This document shows, piece by piece, positions 50,996 through 61,028 of a stretch of 64,000 nt of DNA (position 1 is the stretch's first letter; each line of letters begins with the position of its first letter). Origin of the DNA: an uncultured Pelagibacteraceae bacterium (GTDB lineage Bacteria > Pseudomonadota > Alphaproteobacteria > Pelagibacterales > Pelagibacteraceae). The position numbers and the translations under genes were made by a program. A model generated the notes under the pieces. That model was given only the letters and a program-made list of their open reading frames with translations. It was not told the DNA's origin and ran no database searches. Where the stretch lies: NCBI GenBank assembly GCA_902552035.1, contig CACDFC010000002.1, positions 1 to 64,000 on the forward strand, in the 5' to 3' direction.

Positions 50996-53374
50996 ATGCT
51001 AGGTGAATTTTACCAAAAAAATATTTTAGAAAAACCTAAGGCAGTTCTTTTGCTGCTTGCTTTTTTTTTATTAATTTTTGGTTACTTTTCTAAAGATTTT
51101 AGATTAGATGCTTCTTCAGATACATTGCTTATTGATGGTGATCCTGATCTACAATATTTAAAGGAAATTAATAAAAGATATAATTCAAAAGAATTTTTAG
51201 TTTTAACTTTTACTCCAAAAGAATCGATGATTTCCGAAAATTCAATTAATAATTTATTAAGTTTAAAATATAAAATACAAAGTCTTGATTGGATTGATAG
51301 TGTAATTACGATATTGGATGTACCTTTACTCACTAGTACTGATGATACATTGACTGAAAAATTAAAAAATTTTAGTACATTGAAGAGTGAAGGAATAAAT
51401 AAGAATAAAGGATTTAATGAAATTTTAAATAGCCCAGTATTTAAAAATTTTGTAATAAGTGAAGACGGAAATACAACTGGTATCATTGCTTATTTAAAAA
51501 AGAAATCTGTACCAGTCGAATTATCAAATGAAGAACTAGAAATTTATAAAGACAAAATTAAAAAAGAAAATCATGAAAACATAGTAGAAATTAGAGAAGT
51601 TATAAAATCTTACAAGAGTATTGGGGAAATTCATCTAGGTGGAATTCCAATGATAGCAGATGATATGATGACTTTCATTAAAAATGATATTATTGTATTT
51701 GGAGCTGGCGTTCTATTATTTATAATTTTTACATTATGGTATGTTTTCAGAAAAATAATTTGGATAGTAATTCCAATTAGCAGCTGTTTTTTTTCAGTTT
51801 TGATTATGATGGGTTTATTAGGTCTTTTGGGTTGGAAAGTCACTGTAATATCATCAAATTTTATTGCTTTAATGTTGATATTAACTATGGCGATGAATAT
51901 TCATACTAGCACTAGATTTTTGCAATTAAGAAAAGAAAATCCCGGACTTTCAAAATTAGAAATAATAAAAAAAACAACTAGTAAAATGTTTTGGCCAATA
52001 TTATATACAGTTTTAACAACAATATTTGCTTTTTTATCACTCGTATTTAGTGGAATTAAACCTGTTATAGATTTTGGATGGATGATGACTCTGGGACTTA
52101 TTACATCCTTTATAATTACTTTCACTCTACTTCCGACATTACTAAGTTTTTTTCCTGAAAATAAAATAACAATTAAAAAAGAATATAAATCAAAAATAAC
52201 AATTTTATTTGAGAAAATTACATTAAATAATAGAAGTATAATTTTTTTTATAACAGGACTAGTTATTTTTTTAAGTATAGTAGGTATTAATAAATTGGAA
52301 GTAGAAAATAGCTTTATAAATTATTTTAAAAAAAATACAGAAATTTATAAAGGAATGAAGCTTATCGACGAAAAATTGGGAGGAACCACGCCATTAGAAA
52401 TTATTTTAAAATTTCCCAAAAAAGAAATTAATGACGAAATTGCTGATGAGGAAGATGACTGGGGTGATGAAAAAGATGATAATGATGAAAAATATTGGTT
52501 TACTAAAGATAAAATAGATAAAATTAAAAGAGTTCATGAATATTTAGAAGATCTTCCTGAAGTTGGTAAAGTTTTATCTTTTTCATCAGTACTTGATGTA
52601 GCGACGCAATTAAATAATAATAAACCTCTGGGTACACTAGAGATGGGAGTTTTGTATTCAAAAATTCCTCGATCAATTAAAAGTCAAATTGTTGATCCTT
52701 ATATTTCAATATCAGACTCTGAAGCTAGAATAAGCCTTAGAATTAAAGACTCAAAAGAAGATTTAAAAAGAAATGATCTTATTAATAAAATAAATTTTGA
52801 TCTTGAGAATGAACTTAATTTAAAAAAAGGTGAATATAAATTAGCAGGCGTTCTAATTTTATTTAATAATCTTTTACAAAGCTTGTTTAAATCACAAATT
52901 TTAACTTTGGGATTTGTAATGATTGGAATATTTATTATGTTTCTAATTTTATTCAGAAATATTAAATTATCTCTTATAGGAGTTATACCAAATTTTTTAG
53001 CAGCTTTTTTTATTCTCGGTATAATAGGATTGGCAAATATACCTTTGGATATGATGACAATTACAATAGCAGCGATTACAATTGGAATAGCAGTGGATAA
53101 TAGTATTCATTATATTTACAGGTTTAGAGAAGAATTTTTAAAAGGCAAAAACTATATAAATACACTTAAAATATGTCATTCAACTGTTGGTGTTGCAATT
53201 TTAAATACATCTATAACTATTGTTTTTGGTTTTTCGATATTAGTATTGTCAAATTTCATCCCTACAATTTATTTTGGAGTTTTCACAGGTATTGCAATGT
53301 TATTAGCTATGATTTCTGTTTTAACTTTACTTCCATCTTTATTATTACTATTCAAACCTTTCAAAAATAATTAA
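50996..53374 (+). CDS. RND/MMPL superfamily transporter
   Basis: Two-fold repeated multi-TM architecture with long periplasmic loops; start placed at MLGEFYQKNILEKPKAV (50996), just after the dnaB stop. Confidence 0.88.
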   Translation: MLGEFYQKNILEKPKAVLLLLAFFLLIFGYFSKDFRLDASSDTLLIDGDPDLQYLKEINKRYNSKEFLVLTFTPKESMISENSINNLLSLKYKIQSLDWIDSVITILDVPLLTSTDDTLTEKLKNFSTLKSEGINKNKGFNEILNSPVFKNFVISEDGNTTGIIAYLKKKSVPVELSNEELEIYKDKIKKENHENIVEIREVIKSYKSIGEIHLGGIPMIADDMMTFIKNDIIVFGAGVLLFIIFTLWYVFRKIIWIVIPISSCFFSVLIMMGLLGLLGWKVTVISSNFIALMLILTMAMNIHTSTRFLQLRKENPGLSKLEIIKKTTSKMFWPILYTVLTTIFAFLSLVFSGIKPVIDFGWMMTLGLITSFIITFTLLPTLLSFFPENKITIKKEYKSKITILFEKITLNNRSIIFFITGLVIFLSIVGINKLEVENSFINYFKKNTEIYKGMKLIDEKLGGTTPLEIILKFPKKEINDEIADEEDDWGDEKDDNDEKYWFTKDKIDKIKRVHEYLEDLPEVGKVLSFSSVLDVATQLNNNKPLGTLEMGVLYSKIPRSIKSQIVDPYISISDSEARISLRIKDSKEDLKRNDLINKINFDLENELNLKKGEYKLAGVLILFNNLLQSLFKSQILTLGFVMIGIFIMFLILFRNIKLSLIGVIPNFLAAFFILGIIGLANIPLDMMTITIAAITIGIAVDNSIHYIYRFREEFLKGKNYINTLKICHSTVGVAILNTSITIVFGFSILVLSNFIPTIYFGVFTGIAMLLAMISVLTLLPSLLLLFKPFKNN

Positions 53375-53916
53375 TGGAAAAATTCTTAGAGGTTTTTCAA
53401 CAACTAACTCTATTTGATATAATTTATTTACTCATTACAGTTTGTTTCGTAATTAAATGTTTGAAGGATGGTTTTGTTTTAAGTATTCTCTCTTTTTCTA
53501 AATGGATAATTGCTTACATACTTACAATTATCATTTTTCCAAGGGTTAAACCTTATTTTAAAAATACTCTAGATAGTGAATATGTTCTAGATATAGGACT
53601 TGGTATAGTTTTATTTATAATTATAATATTTATAATTTTACTAATCAGTAAAGGAATTAGCAGAGCAGTAAGATTTACTGGACTAGGAATGGTAGACAGA
53701 ATCTTTGGTTTCTTTTTTGGTTTTTTTATATCTTACACTATAGCAGTGTGTTTATTTACAACTTTGGATATAGTATATAGTCATAAAAAATGGCCAATTA
53801 AATTAAATACCTCTGTTGCTTTTCCATGGGTTGAAAAAGGTAGCAACTACCTTATAAAAGTATTTCCAAATGAAAAAGATTATCAAAATGCAAAAGACAA
53901 AGTTCAAGATATATGA
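53374..53916 (+). CDS. cvpA: CvpA family protein
   Basis: 180-aa, 4 TM, directly upstream of purF. Confidence 0.9.
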   Translation: MEKFLEVFQQLTLFDIIYLLITVCFVIKCLKDGFVLSILSFSKWIIAYILTIIIFPRVKPYFKNTLDSEYVLDIGLGIVLFIIIIFIILLISKGISRAVRFTGLGMVDRIFGFFFGFFISYTIAVCLFTTLDIVYSHKKWPIKLNTSVAFPWVEKGSNYLIKVFPNEKDYQNAKDKVQDI

Positions 53917-55351
53917 TCCTAAATTGAAAGAGGAGTGTGGTGTTTTTGGAATAAGTAACACAAATGACTCTGCTGCACTAACCGCACTAGGACTTCATGC
54001 TCTTCAACATAGAGGACAAGAAGGATGTGGAATAGTAACCTATGATGGTAAAAAATATCATTCTGAGAAAAGGTTTGGATTAGTCGGAGATAACTTTAAT
54101 AAAGAAAAAGTTTTAAAAAAATTACCAGGTAATTTTGCAATTGGACATAACCGATATAGCACTACAGGAGGGACAGCTTTGAGAAATGTTCAACCTTTTT
54201 TTGCTGATACAAATGCTGGTGGTATAGGTGTTTCACATAATGGAAATTTAACAAATGCAATTACATTAAGAAGAAAATTAGTTGAAGAGGGAGCAATATT
54301 TTATACGACCTCAGATACTGAGACAATTGTACAATTAGTTGCAAAATCAAAAAGAAAAAAAATAATAGATAAAGTTATAGATGCGCTTTTCCAAATACAA
54401 GGAGGTTATGCATTAGTTATGTTGGCTCAAAATATATTAATTGGTGTAAGAGATCCTCTAGGAATAAGACCTTTGGTAATAGGAAAATTAAAAAATTCAT
54501 ATGTTTTTGCCTCAGAAACCTGTGCATTAGATATTATTGGAGCAAAATTTGTTAGAGAGGTTGAGAATGGAGAAATAGTTTGTATTGAAAATAATGAAAT
54601 AAAATCCTTAAAACCGTTCCCACCAAAAAAAATAAGACCATGTATTTTTGAGTATATTTATTTTTCAAGACCAGACAGTATCTTAAATGGTAATACTGCT
54701 TATGAATATAGAAAAAAATTTGGTGAGTATCTTGCAAATGAGGATGTCGTTGATGCTGATGTTGTCGTTCCTGTTCCCGACTCTGGAAATGCAGCAGCAT
54801 TAGGCTATAGCCAAAAAAAAGGCATTACATTTGATTTAGGTTTAATTAGGAATCATTATGTTGGAAGAACATTTATAGAGCCTGGACAAAAAATAAGGAG
54901 TTTAGGTGTAAAATTAAAACTAAATGCAAATAAATCTTCAATAAAAAATAAAAAAATTATTTTAGTAGATGACTCCTTGGTAAGAGGAACAACTTCTGAA
55001 AAAATTGTAAAAATGTTATATGATGGTGGAGCTAAGGAGGTTCATATGAGAATAGCATGTCCTGAAATTAAGTATCCTGATTTTTATGGTGTCGACATGC
55101 CTACAAAAAAAGAGTTGTTAGCAGCTAATAAGTCGGTTGATGAAATTTGTAAATTTATTAACGCTAAGTCTCTTAAGTTTTTATCTGTTGATGGTTTATA
55201 TAATGCTATGGGTTATGAAAAAAGAAATGAAACTTACCCCCAACTTACAGATCATTATTTTACAGGAGATTATCCTATTAAAGTAATTGATGAATTAGGA
55301 AATGATAAAGTTACTCAACTATCTCTTTTAAGTACAGCTTCAAATAATTAA
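53888..55351 (+). CDS. purF: amidophosphoribosyltransferase
   Basis: LKEECGVFGI, LQHRGQEGCGI, GHNRYSTTG, ILVDDSLVRGTTSEKIV. Confidence 0.97.
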   Translation: MQKTKFKIYDPKLKEECGVFGISNTNDSAALTALGLHALQHRGQEGCGIVTYDGKKYHSEKRFGLVGDNFNKEKVLKKLPGNFAIGHNRYSTTGGTALRNVQPFFADTNAGGIGVSHNGNLTNAITLRRKLVEEGAIFYTTSDTETIVQLVAKSKRKKIIDKVIDALFQIQGGYALVMLAQNILIGVRDPLGIRPLVIGKLKNSYVFASETCALDIIGAKFVREVENGEIVCIENNEIKSLKPFPPKKIRPCIFEYIYFSRPDSILNGNTAYEYRKKFGEYLANEDVVDADVVVPVPDSGNAAALGYSQKKGITFDLGLIRNHYVGRTFIEPGQKIRSLGVKLKLNANKSSIKNKKIILVDDSLVRGTTSEKIVKMLYDGGAKEVHMRIACPEIKYPDFYGVDMPTKKELLAANKSVDEICKFINAKSLKFLSVDGLYNAMGYEKRNETYPQLTDHYFTGDYPIKVIDELGNDKVTQLSLLSTASNN

Positions 55352-55353
55352 TT

Positions 55354-55908
55354 ATGAAAAAAGTTAGTTTTACACAAATGAAACACGGCACAAAAGAAGA
55401 TTACCTTTTTTTAGACAAACATGAAAAAAAGTATGCAAGTGAAACTGCTGATAGAATTCTTAATTTTATGTCTGGATTAAATGAGACACTTGAAGGCTAT
55501 CAAGTATCAAGACTTGAGCACTCACTTCAGAGCGCCTCGAAAGCTTTAAGAAATGGAGAGAGCGAAGAAATGATTGTTGCTGCTCTACTTCATGATATAG
55601 GTGATGAACTTGCTCCAATGAATCATTCAGAGTATGCAGCAGCGATTTTAAAACCGTATGTAAGTGAAAAAACCCACTGGATTGTAAAAATGCACGGATT
55701 ATTTCAAACTTATTATTACGCTCATCATCTAGGTGGAGATAGATATAAAAGAAGTAAGTATAAAGATCATAAATATTATCAAGCAACAATAGATTTCTGT
55801 GAAAATTACGATCAAGGATGTTTTGATCCTAATTATGAATCTTTTGACCTTAAATATTTTGCTCCAATGGTAAAAAGAATTTTCTCAAGAAAACCTTATA
55901 GTGTTTAG
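55354..55908 (+). CDS. HD-domain protein, possible PhnZ/TmpB-type mixed-valent diiron oxygenase
   Basis: 184-aa; H56 (RLEHSLQ), H80-D81 (ALLHDIGD), H91 (NHSEYAA), H114 (VKMHG), D153 (ENYDQ). Confidence 0.75.
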   Translation: MKKVSFTQMKHGTKEDYLFLDKHEKKYASETADRILNFMSGLNETLEGYQVSRLEHSLQSASKALRNGESEEMIVAALLHDIGDELAPMNHSEYAAAILKPYVSEKTHWIVKMHGLFQTYYYAHHLGGDRYKRSKYKDHKYYQATIDFCENYDQGCFDPNYESFDLKYFAPMVKRIFSRKPYSV

Positions 55909-55913
55909 AAAAG

Positions 55914-57869
55914 GTGCCAAATAAATTAAGCAAAGAAAAAAGCCCATATTTAAAGCAACACGAAAATAATCCTGTTGATTGGTTGCCCTGGAATAAAGAG
56001 ACTTTAGAAAAAGCAAAAAAATTAAAAAAACCAATTTTTTTAAGTGTAGGATATGCAAGTTGTCATTGGTGTCATGTAATGGCTCATGAAAGCTTCGAAG
56101 ATGATAAAATTGCAAAAATAATGAATGATAAATTTATAAATATTAAGGTAGATAGAGAGGAAAGACCTGATCTAGACTCCATTTTTCAAAAAAGTCTAGG
56201 TATACTTACTGGAGCACAAGGTGGGTGGCCCTTGTCTATGTTTCTAGACGAAAATGCTGTCCCATTCACCGGAGGAACTTATTTTCCTCCAAATGAAATG
56301 CAAGGTAGACCAAGTTTCTCACAGGTGCTTGAGAATGTATCCAAAGTTTATAATGAAAACAAAAACAAAATAATTTCACAAGTTTTTCAATTAAGAACTG
56401 TTTTTAAGGATTTGAGTAGAAAAGATGCAATTGTAAAACAAGACTTAGAGCAATACGCAGATAAAATTATTCAATATTTTGACGAAATAAATGGAGGATT
56501 TAAAGGTTCGCCAAAATTTCCTCAATTTTATATTTTCGAAACAATATTTTATTACTATAAAAAAAATAAAAAAAAAAATTTTTTAGAATCGGTAGAAAAA
56601 CTTTTAAAAAATGTTTCTTCAAGAGGTATCTATGATCATTTGGAAGGAGGTATAGCAAGGTATACTGTTGATGAAAAATGGATAATTCCTCATTTTGAAA
56701 AGATGCTTTACGACAATATTCTATATGTTGATTTGCTTAATAAATATATTCAAACTAATGACTCAGATTATTTTAAAAAAAAATTAATCCAAACAATCCA
56801 GTTTATTAATTCTCAGTTTTTGTCAGAAGATGAGTTATTGGGATCTGCATATGATGCAGATAGTGAAGGTGTTGAAGGAAAATATTATACATGGAAGTAT
56901 AAAGATTTAGAAGCTTTTTTAGGAAATGATTTTGAAATTTTTAAAAAAAAATATTCTATAAATGAAAAAGGAAATTTTGAAGGTTTAAATATTTTAGTCG
57001 AAAATAATAATATACAATTTAGTGAGAAGGAAAATGCTTTAATATCAAACATAGAACAAAAATTATTAAAAGAAAGAAATAGAAGAACTAAACCTTTTTT
57101 TGATGGAAAGGTTCAAACAGATTTAAATTGTTATTGGATATATACAACTCTTTTTTCATCTTTAATATTAAATGACAAAAAATTACTTCAAAAAAACTTA
57201 GATAATTCAAAAAAAATTATTCATAAATTAAGTAAAAATATTTTTCATTGCTACAATAAAGATCATAAAGAAGTAGATGTTTTTTTAGAAGACTATGTAT
57301 ATTTTTCTTTATTGTTGATAACTTTGTATGAACTAAATCATGATAAGACTGCACTTAAAAAATGTGAAATCATAATGCGTGAAACTTGGAGTCTTTTTTA
57401 TAATGACGAGCATAAATTGCTGCAAAAAAATCCTAAATTAAATAATGATTTATTTGTAAACCCTATTGATATTTTTGATGTAAATATACCTAATGGAAAT
57501 AGCATTTTCTTATTAGTCTGTAATAAATTAAAAAATGTAACAAATGATAAATATTGGTATGAAAAAATAGATTTATTAAGCAAATCATGCAATTCATATA
57601 TCAGCTATAATTTTTCTCAAATGTTCAGTTACTTAAAAATTTTAGATATATGTGAAAAAAATATAACGATTACTTTACATGGAAGAAAGGACGAAATTAA
57701 TAAATATAAAAATGAAATCTTTAAATTATTTATGGGAAATGTATCTATTATTTATAATGTGACCGAGGATAATTTTTTTTCAGTAATCTGCAAAAATAAA
57801 ACTTGTTCGGATAAACTAAAATCACTTGATGATATAAAAAAATACCTAGAAATGTCCATTTATGCTTAG
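55914..57869 (+). CDS. DUF255 thioredoxin-domain protein (YyaL/SSP411-like)
   Basis: GTG start; 651-aa; SPYLKQHENNPVDWLPW, YASCHWCHVMAHESFED, VDREERPDLD, GGWPLSMFL. Confidence 0.93.
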   Translation: MPNKLSKEKSPYLKQHENNPVDWLPWNKETLEKAKKLKKPIFLSVGYASCHWCHVMAHESFEDDKIAKIMNDKFINIKVDREERPDLDSIFQKSLGILTGAQGGWPLSMFLDENAVPFTGGTYFPPNEMQGRPSFSQVLENVSKVYNENKNKIISQVFQLRTVFKDLSRKDAIVKQDLEQYADKIIQYFDEINGGFKGSPKFPQFYIFETIFYYYKKNKKKNFLESVEKLLKNVSSRGIYDHLEGGIARYTVDEKWIIPHFEKMLYDNILYVDLLNKYIQTNDSDYFKKKLIQTIQFINSQFLSEDELLGSAYDADSEGVEGKYYTWKYKDLEAFLGNDFEIFKKKYSINEKGNFEGLNILVENNNIQFSEKENALISNIEQKLLKERNRRTKPFFDGKVQTDLNCYWIYTTLFSSLILNDKKLLQKNLDNSKKIIHKLSKNIFHCYNKDHKEVDVFLEDYVYFSLLLITLYELNHDKTALKKCEIIMRETWSLFYNDEHKLLQKNPKLNNDLFVNPIDIFDVNIPNGNSIFLLVCNKLKNVTNDKYWYEKIDLLSKSCNSYISYNFSQMFSYLKILDICEKNITITLHGRKDEINKYKNEIFKLFMGNVSIIYNVTEDNFFSVICKNKTCSDKLKSLDDIKKYLEMSIYA

Positions 57870-58725
57870 AGAATTAAACAACCAAAAAAAGGGTTCATTA
57901 TTGGCGTTTATAGGTGTTTTGTTTATAACGCCTGACTCGCTGTTTATAAGGTTGGCTAATATTGATACGTGGGGTTTATTATTTTACAGAGGAGCAATTC
58001 CATTTATAATAGTTTCATTAGGATTAATTTTATTTTATAAAAAAAATTTTTTTATAGCATTTAAAAATATTGGGTATGTAGGAATTTTTTATGCAATAAG
58101 TTTTACGATTTGTAATATTACTTTTATTATTTCAATTCAAAATACAAATGTTGCAAATACACTTATAATGGTGGCTATGGCACCAATGCTGTCAGCATTT
58201 TTAGGAGCTTTTTTTTTAAATGAAATAACTGATAAAAGAACTTGGATTGCAATTACTGTAACTTTATTGTCTGTTGTATACATATTTTATGACTCTCTAC
58301 AATTAGGTAATATTATAGGTGATATATTTGGTTTCCTTACAGCTTTAGGTTTAGCTATAAGCGCAAACTTAGCAAGATATGCAAAAAGCAAAGATCTTGT
58401 GCCTGCCGCTGTATTAGGAAAACTAGGTACGGCACTTTTTGCATTTATCTTTGTAAGCAATTTTGATCTTTTAAATAATGATATAATTATAGTTCCTGTA
58501 ATGTGTATTTTGTGTGTTGCCATACCTTTTGTTCTAGTTACTATAGCTCCAAGATTTATAACTGCTGCAGAAGTCAATCTTTTTTTTTTATTAGAAGTAA
58601 TATTAGGTCCAATTTGGGTATGGCTAGTAATTAATGAAAAACCAAGTGTTGAAACTTTATTTGGAGGAATAATAATTATTTTCACAATAACCATTCATTC
58701 TATATTAGCCATAAAAAAACCATAA
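57862..58725 (+). CDS. EamA/DMT family transporter
   Basis: 287-aa multi-spanning membrane protein, EamA-like. Confidence 0.88.
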   Translation: MLRELNNQKKGSLLAFIGVLFITPDSLFIRLANIDTWGLLFYRGAIPFIIVSLGLILFYKKNFFIAFKNIGYVGIFYAISFTICNITFIISIQNTNVANTLIMVAMAPMLSAFLGAFFLNEITDKRTWIAITVTLLSVVYIFYDSLQLGNIIGDIFGFLTALGLAISANLARYAKSKDLVPAAVLGKLGTALFAFIFVSNFDLLNNDIIIVPVMCILCVAIPFVLVTIAPRFITAAEVNLFFLLEVILGPIWVWLVINEKPSVETLFGGIIIIFTITIHSILAIKKP

Positions 58726-58775
58726 TAAAAAACTAATCACTTGCTTTTTATATAAAAAAGCATACTCACGCACTA

Positions 58776-60104
58776 ATGAATAAAATTTTAAGAAACTCAT
58801 GGGCACTATTTACTGGAATGGGTCTAATTATGTTAGCTCATGGATATCAAGGTTCTTTGCTTGGGGTCAGAGCAGTTCAAGAAAATTTTTCACTATCAGC
58901 AACAGGATTTATGTTGTCAGGTTATTTTGTAGGTTATTTTATTGGAGCGAGAACTATTCCAAAATTTATTACTCGGGTAGGTCATATTAGGGTATTTGCA
59001 GCTTTTGCATCTATAGCATCTATAGTAATTCTTATGCATTCAATTTTTGTAAATCCAATAACTTGGTTTATTTTAAGAGTAGTTACAGGAATTAGTATGG
59101 TTTCACTTTATACCATAGCAGAGAGTTGGTTAAATGACAGATCAAGTAACAAAAATAGAGGAAGTGTTTTGTCAATTTATATGGTTATTCAATTTGGAGC
59201 AATGGCACTAGGTATGTTTTTTTTGAATTTCAGCTCACCAAAAAACTTTCAACCGTTTATTTTAGTTTCTCTATTTATGTCTTTATCTTTGATTCCAATT
59301 TTATTAACTAAAAGAAAAGCACCAAATTTTAAAAAAATAACTGAAATGAGTATAAAAGAATTATATAAAGCATCGCCACTTGGAATGGTTGGTTCTTTGT
59401 TGTATGGGACTTCACAATCAGCACTTTTTTCATTACTGGCAGTTTATGCTGCTTCAATGAACTTCAGTATATTTGAAATATCACTCGTAACTTTTCTTTT
59501 AGCAATATCAGGGGCAGTTGCTCAGTGGCCAGTGGGAAAACTTTCCGATAATTTCGATAGAAGAAAAATTATTACTTATACAACCTTTGGTGCAGCATTT
59601 TTTGCATTTTGTGCAATATTCTCATCTGGTCAAATGTATTTACCTGGTGATTTAGCAACAAATAAGTTTTGGTTTTATATTTTTTTAGTTTTATTCTCAT
59701 TTTGTAGCTTACCCATGTTCGCTATAATATTCGCTCATACAAATGATTTTATACCAAAAGAAAAATTTGTATCTGCTGGAGCTGGGTTGCAATTTTCATT
59801 TGGACTAGGAGCAATATCTGGCCCATTTTTATGTGCATCCTTTATGAATTTGGTTGGGCCAAATGGATATTTTATTTTTTTAATTTTTTTTCATTCTCTA
59901 ATTGGATTGTTTGCAATATACAGAATGAAAGTAAGAGATGTTAAAGAAAATCCAGATTCTCAATTTACACCAATGCCGCAGACTATAACTCCTCTCGGTA
60001 TGGAATTAAATCCAACAACAGAGCACATTGAAGAACCATACACAGAAAAAGTCAAAAAAATGTTGGAAAGAAAAGGTGTTTCTTACAAAAAAGATGAAAA
60101 TTAA
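58776..60104 (+). CDS. MFS transporter (YcaD-like)
   Basis: 442-aa, about 12 hydrophobic segments; WPVGKLSDNFDRRKII signature. Confidence 0.87.
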   Translation: MNKILRNSWALFTGMGLIMLAHGYQGSLLGVRAVQENFSLSATGFMLSGYFVGYFIGARTIPKFITRVGHIRVFAAFASIASIVILMHSIFVNPITWFILRVVTGISMVSLYTIAESWLNDRSSNKNRGSVLSIYMVIQFGAMALGMFFLNFSSPKNFQPFILVSLFMSLSLIPILLTKRKAPNFKKITEMSIKELYKASPLGMVGSLLYGTSQSALFSLLAVYAASMNFSIFEISLVTFLLAISGAVAQWPVGKLSDNFDRRKIITYTTFGAAFFAFCAIFSSGQMYLPGDLATNKFWFYIFLVLFSFCSLPMFAIIFAHTNDFIPKEKFVSAGAGLQFSFGLGAISGPFLCASFMNLVGPNGYFIFLIFFHSLIGLFAIYRMKVRDVKENPDSQFTPMPQTITPLGMELNPTTEHIEEPYTEKVKKMLERKGVSYKKDEN

Positions 60105-60213
60105 TTAATAGTAAATAGTTTTAAATTAGACTTTAAATCTAACATAGGTTGTATTAAAAAAAAATTCATGCCTCTGTCTTGTCGAAAACGAGATATTTTG
60201 TTTAAATAACCAT

Positions 60214-61002
60214 ATGAGAAAAAAAAATTATACGAGAAAAAAAGACTCAGGAATATTTAATTTACTGTACCAGGATTTTAAAAATAATCAAAAAAGTAAA
60301 GAGAAGAAAGAAATTAAACAAAGAGAAGATAAAATAAAAAAAGAATTAGAGAAAATTAAACAAAAAGATAAAGAAATTAAATTAAAAGAAAAAGAACTGT
60401 TAAGATTAGAGGAATTAATTAAACTTAAAGAAAAAGAACAAAAATTAATTTCTGTTGAACAAGATCAACGTGAAAATAAAATTAAATTAAATGAACAAAA
60501 CCAAATTCTTAGAGAAAAAGAACAAAAAATAACTAAAAAAGAACAGTCATTAAAAGAAGATGAATTAAAATTAAAAGAACAAAATGTTATAAGTAAAGAA
60601 AATGATTTAAAGGTTGCAAATATTGAACAGAAAAGAAAAGATAAAGAGCTTAAGCTTAAAGAGGAAGAACAAAAAAGAAAAGATGTTGACCTTAAAGTAA
60701 GAGAGGAAGAGCAAAAGATTAAGGAACAAAGAGAAAATAAAAGAAGATATAGAAAGCAAAAAATGCTAGATCGACAAAAACAACTAGATAAAGATGAAGA
60801 AATGCTAAAGATTAAAGAATGGGAAGAAAAGTTTGAAAAAGAACAAAAATTAATTGAAGAAAGAGAACAGCAAAAAGAAATTAGGTTGAGACAAAAAGAA
60901 TTAGAACAATTAAAATTAAGGGGTTTAGATGATCAACAAATCCAAAATGAAAATTCATCAAGACTTGAGAATTTTAATGTAGAAAAAAGTTTTAAAAATT
61001 AA
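60214..61002 (+). CDS. highly charged Lys/Glu/Gln-rich coiled-coil or single-alpha-helix protein
   Basis: 262-aa; degenerate repeats of (K)LKEKEQK-type units throughout; no TM or signal segment apparent. Confidence 0.75.
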   Translation: MRKKNYTRKKDSGIFNLLYQDFKNNQKSKEKKEIKQREDKIKKELEKIKQKDKEIKLKEKELLRLEELIKLKEKEQKLISVEQDQRENKIKLNEQNQILREKEQKITKKEQSLKEDELKLKEQNVISKENDLKVANIEQKRKDKELKLKEEEQKRKDVDLKVREEEQKIKEQRENKRRYRKQKMLDRQKQLDKDEEMLKIKEWEEKFEKEQKLIEEREQQKEIRLRQKELEQLKLRGLDDQQIQNENSSRLENFNVEKSFKN

Positions 61003-61028
61003 TTTAGTTTAATTTTTTATATTATTAC

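Noticed and set aside
54552-54800. His/Gln-rich minus-strand ORF (and 55466-55789, 55885-56115)
   Set aside because: Composition is the antisense image of purF, the HD-domain gene and the DUF255 gene; judged spurious. Other short opposite-strand ORFs in the track were rejected for the same reason.
60169-60210. 13-codon ORF MPLSCRKRDILFK upstream of the coiled-coil gene as a leader peptide
   Set aside because: No Shine-Dalgarno and no attenuator-like hairpin with a U-tract following it.
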